Origin: Actinomadura sp. J1-007
GTDB lineage: Bacteria; Actinomycetota; Actinomycetes; Streptosporangiales; Streptosporangiaceae
Length of the DNA: 64,000 nucleotides
Reading direction: 5' to 3'
Assembly (NCBI RefSeq): GCF_009793335.1
Contig: NZ_WING01000001.1
Span: 62,001 to 126,000, forward strand
Shown here: positions 57,836-64,000 of the stretch, piece by piece
Position numbering within the stretch: position 1 is the stretch's first letter
Layout: each line of letters opens with the position of its first letter
Notes under the pieces: generated by a model
Told to the model about the DNA's origin: nothing
What the model saw: only the letters and a program-made list of their open reading frames with translations
Database searches by the model: none
Translations under genes and position numbers: made by a program

Positions 57836-59073
57836 TGGGAATCCCTGACGGGCTCCCCTTTGCCGTCGGCCCCGGCGGTCTCCTTCTCCTTCACCGGCTC
57901 CGGCTCCGGACCGTCCTCGGCGGCCTCGGGCTCGTCCTGGGCCTTGTCCTCGGGCTCGGGCTCATCCGCCGCCGCGGCGCTCTCCGCTTCCGCTTCCGCT
58001 TCCGGCTCGGGCTCGGGCTCGTCGTCCTTGGGATCGGCCTCGGCCTCAGGCTTCTCGTCCGTCTCCGGCTCCGTCTCCGGTGCCGGTTCCGGCTTCGGCT
58101 TCGGCTCGGCCTTCTTCCGGAGGTCCACCTTCTCCGCGCCCTCGGCCTTGGGCCCGGCCTCCGGCTCCGAGTCGGTGCCGGTCCCGGCTCCGGCGGCCGG
58201 CGCCGACGCGCCGTCGTCGGGGACCGCGGGGACGTGGCCGAGGTCCTCGGGGCCGGTGAGCCTGCGCGCCCAGAAGAGGTACGCGATGGCGCCCACGAAG
58301 ACGAGGACGGCCGTCCAGTCGTTCAGGCGCATGCCGAGGACGTGGTGGGCCTCGTCGATGCGCAGCGACTCGATCCAGAACCGCCCGAGGGTGTAGGCGG
58401 CCACGTACAGCGCGAACGTGCGGCCGTGCGTGAGCTTGTAGCGCCGTCCCGCCCAGATGACGAGGATCGCGACGCCGACGCACCACAGCGACTCGTACAG
58501 GAACGTCGGGTGGTAGGTCGCGACGTCGGCGTACTCGGGGTCGCGGGCGCCGCCCGGCAGCGTCGGACGGTGCGCGTAGTCGATCTTGAGGGCCCAGAAC
58601 GTGTCGAGCGGGCGCCCGTACAGCTCCTGGTTCCAGTAGTTGCCCCAGCGGCCGATGGCCTGCGCGAGGGCGATGCCGGGGGCGATCGCGTCGCCGAGCG
58701 CGGCGACCGAGACGCCGTGCCTGCGGCAGCCGATCCAGGCGCCGAGCGCGCCGAGGACGACCGCCCCCCAGATGCCGAGGCCGCCCTCCCAGATCTTCAG
58801 CGCCTTCACCGGCTCGCCGCCGTCGCCGAAGTAGAGCTGGTAGTCGGTGACCACGTGGTACAGGCGCCCGCCGACCAGGCCGAACGGCACCGCCCAGACG
58901 GCGACGTCGATGATCACACCGGGCGCGCCGCCCTTGGCCGCCCAGCGCCGCTCGCCCAGCCAGACGGCGACGACGATGCCGATGATGATCATGATGGCGT
59001 AGGCGCGGACCGGGATCGGCCCGAGATGCCAGACGCCCTGTGAGGGACTCGGGATGAAGGCGAGCGGCTGCAT
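57832..59073 (-). CDS. lgt: Prolipoprotein diacylglyceryl transferase with long acidic tail
   Basis: 413 residues. The first ~280 form the Lgt membrane enzyme: HLGPIPVRAYAIMIIIG, GLVGGRLYHVVTDY, the signature GRWGNYWNQELYG and HPTFLYESLW. It attaches diacylglycerol to lipobox cysteines of lipoproteins such as the binding protein encoded at 29.5-30.5 kb. The C-terminal ~130 residues are a disordered Glu/Pro/Ala-rich repeat tail (EPEPEAEAEAESAAAADEPEPED), seen in several actinomycete Lgts but long here. ATG 59073. The stop overlaps the VIT1-family gene. Confidence 0.93.
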   Translation of the reverse strand: MQPLAFIPSPSQGVWHLGPIPVRAYAIMIIIGIVVAVWLGERRWAAKGGAPGVIIDVAVWAVPFGLVGGRLYHVVTDYQLYFGDGGEPVKALKIWEGGLGIWGAVVLGALGAWIGCRRHGVSVAALGDAIAPGIALAQAIGRWGNYWNQELYGRPLDTFWALKIDYAHRPTLPGGARDPEYADVATYHPTFLYESLWCVGVAILVIWAGRRYKLTHGRTFALYVAAYTLGRFWIESLRIDEAHHVLGMRLNDWTAVLVFVGAIAYLFWARRLTGPEDLGHVPAVPDDGASAPAAGAGTGTDSEPEAGPKAEGAEKVDLRKKAEPKPKPEPAPETEPETDEKPEAEADPKDDEPEPEPEAEAEAESAAAADEPEPEDKAQDEPEAAEDGPEPEPVKEKETAGADGKGEPVRDSQ

Positions 59074-59167
59074 GAGCGTTGACGTTACCGCCTCCGGCGG
59101 GCGAGGGCCGCACGTCCGCGATCAGGACGCGCGATCGTCTCCCGGCGGTCGCCCCGGGGCGCGCCCG

Positions 59168-59962
59168 TCACCGCGACGGCGACGCCGACCCGCCGGGCGC
59201 GGGAGCGTTCCTCCCGGCGTCCTGGACGGCCTTGCGGAGCGCGTCCGGCGAGGCCAGCGCCTCGTCGGCGATCTTCGCGCCGTTCAGCGCGAGGTGGGGG
59301 GTGCCGGTCACGCCGGCCTGCTGGGCGTGCGCCCCGGCCCGGTCGACCGCCGCGAGCCTCTGGCCGCCGTTCACGCACCGGGCGAACGGGTCGCCGGCGA
59401 TCCCGGCCTTCCCCGCCCACTCGATCAGGTCGGCGTTGGAGAAGCCCTTGTCGCCCTCGGGCGGCTGGTGGCCGTAGATCCTGTCGTGGTACTGGACCCA
59501 CCGGTCGGCGGGCGCGCACTCGGCGGCGTTGGCGGCGCGCCGGGAGTTGGACTTCAGCGGCTCCTGCCGGAAGAGCTGGAACGGCCGGTAGACGACCTTG
59601 GCCTTGCCCTGCGCGGCCAGCTCCTTGATCGTGGCGCCCAGGGTGTCCTCCAGGTGCCTGCACGCGGGGCACTGGAAGTCCTCGTACACCTCCAGCACCG
59701 GCGCGGTGACGCCCGCGGCGGCCATCGCCACCGAGCCGTCCGGCTGCCGGGCCGTCGGCGCCAGCGCCCCGCCGTAGGACGGGCCGGGGTCGTCGTCGCC
59801 CTGCCGCACGACCACCGTGACGACCACCACGGCGACGGCCGCCGCGGCCACGGCGCCGAGGACCACCAGCAGCAGCCGCTGCTTGCGCCGCCGCGCGGCG
59901 TCCGCCGCCCTCCGCTCCGCGAGCCGGTCCCGTGCGGAACGCTCTCTCCCGGCGTTGCTCAT
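59168..59962 (-). CDS. DsbA-like membrane-anchored thiol oxidoreductase (CPAC)
   Basis: 264 residues. A short basic cytoplasmic N terminus and one membrane helix (LLLVVLGAVAAAAVAVVVVTVVV) precede a thioredoxin_4/DsbA-like domain. The active site is FQCPACRHLE, then YRPFQLFRQEP and the cis-Pro loop GVTGTPHLALNG. ATG 59962 is used. It is a paralogue of the next upstream gene. It would oxidise cysteines of exported proteins, reoxidised by VKOR. Confidence 0.88.
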   Translation of the reverse strand: MSNAGRERSARDRLAERRAADAARRRKQRLLLVVLGAVAAAAVAVVVVTVVVRQGDDDPGPSYGGALAPTARQPDGSVAMAAAGVTAPVLEVYEDFQCPACRHLEDTLGATIKELAAQGKAKVVYRPFQLFRQEPLKSNSRRAANAAECAPADRWVQYHDRIYGHQPPEGDKGFSNADLIEWAGKAGIAGDPFARCVNGGQRLAAVDRAGAHAQQAGVTGTPHLALNGAKIADEALASPDALRKAVQDAGRNAPAPGGSASPSR

Positions 59963-60189
59963 CGATCCCCCGATCGGCCTTGCCCCGCTGTTGTCGCAGG
60001 TAAGAGCGTAGTGGGGGGACCGTCCGGCGGCGGGTGGGCCGCGCCGTCGCGACGCCGAACCGGGCCGCCGTCCGCGGAACGGACGGCGACCCGGCGAACG
60101 AACTCGGCGGCCCGGAAAGGCGGCTCGGGCCGGACGGACGGGACGGGACGGACCGCGTCGGCGCGGCGTCCGTCCGTACGACCGGTCGG

Positions 60190-60966
60190 TTACTTGCCGG
60201 AGGCGGCGGTGACGGCGGCCTCCAGGGCCTTCGGGTTCATGATCTGGCTCTGGAGGTCGAGCTGCTTGCCGTCCAGGAAGACCGTCGGGGTGCCCTCGAC
60301 CTTGCGGTCCTGGAGGGCGTACTTGGTCATCGCGTCGACCTGGGGCTTCTTCTGCATGTCGGTGACGCACTTCTCGAAGCCGGGGTCGGTGACGCCGACG
60401 TCCTTGCCCCACTTGGCGAGGTCCTTGGGCGCGAAGCCCTTCGAGCCCTCCTCCGGCTGGAACTTGAAGAGCGCGTCGTGGTAGGAGACCCACTTGTCGG
60501 CGGGCACGCAGAGCGCCGCGGCGGCCGACCGCAGCGAGTTGGTCTTCACGGGGTCGCGCTGCTGCCCGAACAGGTGGAACGGGCGGTAGACGACCTTGGC
60601 CTTGCCCTCCAGGGCGAGCTGCTGGACGGTCTTGCCGGTGGTCTCCTCCATCTGCTTGCAGATGGGGCACTGGAAGTCCTCGAAGATCTCCAGCACCGGC
60701 TTGGTCACGCCCTGCTTCGCCATCACGACCGACCCGTCGGCCTCGCGGGTGACCGGGGCGAGCTGCCCGGTGTGCGCCGAGGCGGTCTGGCCGCCCTTGT
60801 CCTCGCGGTTGAGGACCAGGACCGCGGCGACGACCACGACCGCCACCGCCACGACCGCGCCGAGCACGATGGCGAGCAGCCGCCGCTGCTTGTCCCGCGC
60901 CGCCTGCCGCTTGCGCTCGGCGGCCAGGCGTTCCCTCGCGGAGCGCTCCCGTGCGGCCTTGCTCAT
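60190..60966 (-). CDS. DsbA-like membrane-anchored thiol oxidoreductase (CPIC)
   Basis: 258 residues, same layout as its neighbour: basic N terminus, membrane helix (LLAIVLGAVVAVAVVVVAAVLVL), external thioredoxin domain with FQCPICKQME and cis-Pro loop KVEGTPTVFLDG. ATG 60966 has GGAGATCC upstream. It lies between the VKOR gene and its paralogue, all on the same strand, forming a disulphide-generating cluster. Confidence 0.9.
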   Translation of the reverse strand: MSKAARERSARERLAAERKRQAARDKQRRLLAIVLGAVVAVAVVVVAAVLVLNREDKGGQTASAHTGQLAPVTREADGSVVMAKQGVTKPVLEIFEDFQCPICKQMEETTGKTVQQLALEGKAKVVYRPFHLFGQQRDPVKTNSLRSAAAALCVPADKWVSYHDALFKFQPEEGSKGFAPKDLAKWGKDVGVTDPGFEKCVTDMQKKPQVDAMTKYALQDRKVEGTPTVFLDGKQLDLQSQIMNPKALEAAVTAASGK

Positions 60967-61036
60967 TGGATCTCCTATGCGTGGGGGGCCTCCACGCCGA
61001 CGCGGCGCGGCCCGTTCCGGCGGGGTTTCCAGGAGG

Positions 61037-61531
61037 CTAGTCGACCTGGCCGATCCGGCGGAACTCGTCGAGCAGAACGAGGACGAACAGCAGGATAGTG
61101 ATGCCGTGCACCCCGGTGCACCACAGGCAGACCTTGTGCAGCAGCGCCAGCTCCACCGTGACCAGGTAGACCACGAACAGCACGCCGACCGACGCGCTCG
61201 CGATCCGGCTCCAGCGCAGCAGGGGGTGCTCGGCGCGGAGGGCCCAGGGGGTGATCAGCACGGCGAACGCGACGAAGAACAGCAGCCCGAGCAGCGGCAG
61301 CGGGACCCCGGCGAGCTCGGAGTACTTGCTGGTCGTCACCGCGTGGCAGTCGACGGTGCTGCTGGCCGAGCAGACCAGGTTCACGTCGCTGTCGTAGTGC
61401 GTGATCGTGAGGTAGACCGAGATCCCGAGCCCGGCGAGCGTGAGCAGCCAGGCCGGGGCGAGGAACCAGAGCGGCCGGGCCGGGCCGGGGGCCGCCGCGC
61501 CGGCGTCCCGCGCCGTCGTCTCTTGCGTCAT
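61037..61531 (-). CDS. Vitamin K epoxide reductase-family quinone-linked disulphide generator
   Basis: 164 residues, four to five membrane helices. Redox centres are the loop Cys pair CSASSTVDC and CLWC of the membrane CxxC, after the conserved Ser/Tyr-containing SKYSELAGVPLP. ATG 61531 starts MTQETTARDAG. VKOR replaces DsbB in actinobacteria, reoxidising DsbA-like proteins and passing electrons to menaquinone, which fits the two DsbA-like genes just downstream. Confidence 0.92.
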   Translation of the reverse strand: MTQETTARDAGAAAPGPARPLWFLAPAWLLTLAGLGISVYLTITHYDSDVNLVCSASSTVDCHAVTTSKYSELAGVPLPLLGLLFFVAFAVLITPWALRAEHPLLRWSRIASASVGVLFVVYLVTVELALLHKVCLWCTGVHGITILLFVLVLLDEFRRIGQVD

Positions 61532-61647
61532 CGTGATCCTTCCGGGCCGGCACCCTGCGCTGGCGAACACTCACCCTACGGGAGAGCGGCCCCGCCACAA
61601 GCACGAACGGGGCGGCGGTGCCGGCGAGTTCCCGGCGGGCGCGCGAA

Positions 61648-61686
61648 GCGCCCGTGGAAGGTCGACGAAAGTCGTTCCACGGGCGC
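61648..61686 (-). terminator. Strong terminator-like hairpin downstream of trpA
   Basis: GCGCCCGTGGAA (61648-61659) and TTCCACGGGCGC (61675-61686) form a perfect 12-bp stem. Inside it CGAC-GAAA-GTCG makes a further stem with a GNRA tetraloop. It lies 27 bp past the trpA stop. Confidence 0.8.
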
Positions 61687-61712
61687 CCAACGTTTCGCGT
61701 CGCCGCAGGTCC

Positions 61713-62537
61713 TCAGGCGTTCCCGCGGACTCCGGCGGCCAGCTCGGCGGTCAGCTCGCGGACCCCGGCGAGGCCCGCCCGCGGGTCGGGGGCGTCGAGC
61801 AGGCGGCGGATGAACGCCGAGCCGACGATCACCCCGTCCGCGAACCCGGCGACCTCGGCGGCCTGCGCGCCGTTGCCGACGCCGAGGCCGAGGCCGACCG
61901 GCAGCGTCGAGCCGTTCTTGGCGAGGACGGTGCGGGTGCGCTCGACCAGGCGCGGCGCGCCGGTGTCGACGGCGGCGCGGGCGCCGGTCACGCCCATCAG
62001 GGACGCGGCGTACACAAAGCCCCGGCACGCCTCGGTGATCGTGGCGATGCGCTCGTCGGTGGAGCTGAGCGCGACCAGGAACACCCGGTCGAGGTCGTGC
62101 GCGTCGGCGGCCTCCAGCCACGGCCCGGCCTCCTCGGGCGTGAGGTCGGGCGTGATCAGCCCGGCCCCACCCGCCGACGCCAGGTCGCGGGCGAACGCGT
62201 CGACGCCGTAGTGGTCGACCGGGTTCCAGTAGGTCATCACCAGGGTCGGGACACCGGTCGCGGCGACCGCCTCGACGGTGCGGAACACGTCGGCGACGCG
62301 GATCCCGCCGACGAGCGCCTGGTGGACGGCGTCCTGGATGGTCGGGCCGTCCATCATCGGGTCGGTGTAGGGCAGGCCGATCTCGATGACGTCGCAGCCG
62401 CCGTCGACCATCGCCTTGGCGGCCTCGACGGCGCCGTCGTAGGTCGGGAACCCGGCGGGCAGGTAGCCGACCAGCGCGGCGCGGTCCTCGGACCTCGCCC
62501 TGTCGTACGCGGCGCGGACGCCGTCGCGGCCGTTCAC
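61713..62537 (-). CDS. trpA: Tryptophan synthase alpha chain
   Basis: 274 residues. Cleaves indole-3-glycerol phosphate to indole and glyceraldehyde 3-phosphate. Family motifs: [37 protein letters not shown] (catalytic Glu and Asp), [13 protein letters not shown], and phosphate-binding [17 protein letters not shown] and [13 protein letters not shown] 62537 overlaps the trpB stop (GTGA), giving coupled synthesis of the alpha2beta2 complex. Confidence 0.96.
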   Translation of the reverse strand: MNGRDGVRAAYDRARSEDRAALVGYLPAGFPTYDGAVEAAKAMVDGGCDVIEIGLPYTDPMMDGPTIQDAVHQALVGGIRVADVFRTVEAVAATGVPTLVMTYWNPVDHYGVDAFARDLASAGGAGLITPDLTPEEAGPWLEAADAHDLDRVFLVALSSTDERIATITEACRGFVYAASLMGVTGARAAVDTGAPRLVERTRTVLAKNGSTLPVGLGLGVGNGAQAAEVAGFADGVIVGSAFIRRLLDAPDPRAGLAGVRELTAELAAGVRGNA

Positions 62538-63769
62538 TCGGCCCCTCCCTCGGGCATCAGGCCGAAGTAGTCGGCGGCCGTGTGCATGTCCTTGTCGCCG
62601 CGGCCCGACAGGCACACCACGATCGTCGCGTCCGGGCCGAGCTCCTCGCCGACCTTGATCGCGCCGGCCAGCGCGTGCGCGGACTCGATCGCCGGGATGA
62701 TGCCCTCGGTGCGGCACAGCAGCGAGAACGCCGCCATCGCCTCGGCGTCGGTGATCGGCCGGTACGCGGCGCGGCCGGAGTCGTGCAGCCAGGAGTGCTC
62801 GGGGCCGACGCCGGGGTAGTCGAGCCCGGCGGAGATCGAGTGGGACTCGATGGTCTGGCCGTCCTCGTCCTGGAGCAGGTAGGTGCGCATGCCGTGGATG
62901 ACGCCGACCGAGCCGCCGGAGATCGTGGCGGCGTGCCGTCCGGTCTCGACGCCGTCGCCCGCCGCCTCGAAGCCGTACAGCGCGACGGTCTCGTCGGGGA
63001 TGAACGCGTGGAAGGCGCCCATGGAGTTGGACCCGCCGCCGACGCAGGCGACCACGGCGTCGGGCAGGCGGCCGGTCAGCTCCAGCACCTGCGCGCGGGC
63101 CTCGACGCCGATCACGCGCTGGAGGTCGCGGACCATCATCGGGAACGGGTGCGGGCCCATCGTGGAGCCGACGCAGTAGTGGGTGTGGTCGACGGTGGCG
63201 ACCCAGTCGCGGAACGCCTCGTTGCAGGCGTCCTTGAGGGTGCGGCTGCCGGTGCGCACCGGGACCACCTCGGCGCCGAGCATCCGCATCCGGGCGACGT
63301 TGAGGGCCTGCCGCTCGGTGTCGACCTCGCCCATGAACACCGTGCACTCCAGGCCGAGGAGGGCGGCGGCGGTGGCGGTGGCGACGCCGTGCTGGCCGGC
63401 GCCGGTCTCGGCGATCACGCGCCGCTTGCCCATCCGGCGGGTCAGCAGCGCCTGGCCGAGCACGTTGTTGATCTTGTGCGAGCCGGTGTGGTTGAGGTCC
63501 TCCCGCTTGAGGAGGATCCGGGCGCCCCCGGCGTGCTCGCCGAAGCGCCGGGCCTCGGTCAGCAGGCTCGGGCGCCCGGCGTAGCCGGCGAGCAGGTCGT
63601 TCAGCTCCGCGGTGAACGCGGGGTCGCGCATGGCGGAGGCGAACTCGGTCTCGAGCTCGTCGAGGGCGGCCATGAGGGCCTCGGGGGCGAACCGCCCCCC
63701 GTAGAGGCCGTAGTGGCCGCTGGAATCGGGCACGGCGGCGCTGGCACCGCGCGCGGCGTCGATGGTCAT
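62534..63769 (-). CDS. trpB: Tryptophan synthase beta chain
   Basis: 411 residues, PLP enzyme condensing indole with serine. The PLP lysine is in [33 protein letters not shown] binds the substrate carboxylate, and [14 protein letters not shown] binds the PLP phosphate. N-terminal [15 protein letters not shown] is typical TrpB1. Start ATG 63769, with a weak AGGA upstream. It is separated from trpC by 110 bp that may carry a promoter and leader peptide. Confidence 0.97.
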   Translation of the reverse strand: MTIDAARGASAAVPDSSGHYGLYGGRFAPEALMAALDELETEFASAMRDPAFTAELNDLLAGYAGRPSLLTEARRFGEHAGGARILLKREDLNHTGSHKINNVLGQALLTRRMGKRRVIAETGAGQHGVATATAAALLGLECTVFMGEVDTERQALNVARMRMLGAEVVPVRTGSRTLKDACNEAFRDWVATVDHTHYCVGSTMGPHPFPMMVRDLQRVIGVEARAQVLELTGRLPDAVVACVGGGSNSMGAFHAFIPDETVALYGFEAAGDGVETGRHAATISGGSVGVIHGMRTYLLQDEDGQTIESHSISAGLDYPGVGPEHSWLHDSGRAAYRPITDAEAMAAFSLLCRTEGIIPAIESAHALAGAIKVGEELGPDATIVVCLSGRGDKDMHTAADYFGLMPEGGAE

Positions 63770-63797
63770 CTGGAGATCGTCCTGTCGTGCGAGAAGG

Positions 63798-63827
63798 GCC
63801 CGTCGGTCAGCGAGACGTCAGACGGGC
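63798..63827 (-). promoter_or_regulatory. Hairpin in the trpB leader
   Basis: GCCCGTC (63798-63804) and GACGGGC (63821-63827) form a perfect 7-bp stem spanning the stop codon of the short leader frame. Possible attenuation element for trpBA; no competing antiterminator is evident. Confidence 0.3.
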
Positions 63828-63860
63828 GCACCATCGTTCGCGCAGCGGCTCGGGTTGCAT
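63807..63860 (-). CDS. Possible 17-residue leader peptide upstream of trpB
   Basis: The short frame [17 protein letters not shown] begins at ATG 63860, six bases after a -10-like TAGGGT (minus strand), so it could be translated from a leaderless mRNA. It contains one Trp. Streptomycetes have the small gene trpM at this place, which this does not resemble. Low-confidence call. Confidence 0.3.
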   Translation of the reverse strand: MQPEPLRERWCARLTSR

Positions 63861-63879
63861 GGCCGTACCCTACCGCCCG

Positions 63880-64000
63880 TCAGCCGCTCTGGCGGAGCGC
63901 CGGGTGCGCGCCCGCGGCGACGAGGTCGGCGACGGCGGCGCGCGGGTCGCGGCCGATGACCAGGCTCTCGCCGACCAGCACCGCGTCGGCGCCGCTGGAG
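63880..64000 (-). CDS. trpC: Indole-3-glycerol phosphate synthase, C-terminal end
   Basis: Only the last 39 codons are inside the window. They read [36 protein letters not shown], matching the phosphate-binding end of TrpC, and stop at 63880-63882. The rest lies beyond the right edge. Its place ahead of trpB-trpA matches the usual actinomycete trpC-B-A order. Confidence 0.85.
   Translation of the reverse strand, partial: SSGADAVLVGESLVIGRDPRAAVADLVAAGAHPALRQSG

Overview
The window is about 64 kb from a very high G+C actinomycete. GTG starts, 4-bp GTGA/ATGA stop-start overlaps, probable leaderless transcripts and the gene content all fit an Actinomadura-like member of the Streptosporangiales. 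The genus is an inference. No rRNA, tRNA, CRISPR array or transposase was recognised.

Layout. 0-2.7 kb: the end of an ABC-2 export permease, then a NarL/LiaR-type sensor kinase and response regulator. 2.7-8.9 kb (minus): two degenerate tandem adenylate-forming enzymes and a LuxR-type ATPase regulator whose linker has become a minisatellite. 9.1-11.6 kb: a DUF6461 gene, about 1.1 kb without a recognised gene that includes a GC-rich minisatellite, and a 49-residue membrane protein facing an operator-like repeat cluster. 11.6-27.4 kb (all plus): an HTH-bearing orphan N6-adenine methylase with a large repeat insertion, a membrane Ser/Thr kinase, a four-gene SMC/condensin-like operon (16070-22086), a HEAT-like giant protein and a second kinase. 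This block is the best candidate for an undescribed system. 27.4-36.2 kb (minus): a compact myo-inositol operon (iolG-, iolE-, iolC, iolB, iolD) ending in an ABC sugar importer, with two LacI-type palindromes. 36.5-48.2 kb: an NAD(P)-epimerase, a deazaflavin-type reductase, VanZ, an M14 carboxypeptidase, pyruvate kinase, PfpI, two AraC regulators, a PLP decarboxylase, a VOC protein and an acetyltransferase. 48.3-54.3 kb: gltBD. 54.7-64 kb (minus): two paralogous anchored proteins, a VIT1-family transporter, Lgt, two DsbA-like thiol oxidoreductases with VKOR, then trpA, trpB and the end of trpC.

A data-quality signal affects many entries. At least eleven genes, including the housekeeping pyruvate kinase, are broken by an apparent single-base frameshift. 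At the sites that can be placed, the best repair is one missing base, usually in a short C or G run. No site requires an extra base. This looks like homopolymer under-calling in the consensus rather than pseudogene decay. I give these genes their full repaired span and state where the frame breaks.

Function. The iol genes and transporter would import inositol and convert it as far as the kinase step; no iolA or iolJ is present here. Lgt, the DsbA-like pair and VKOR form an envelope-protein maturation cluster next to trpCBA. The methylase, kinases, SMC-like operon and HEAT protein form one co-directional accessory block of unknown role, with genome maintenance or defence as the leading hypotheses.
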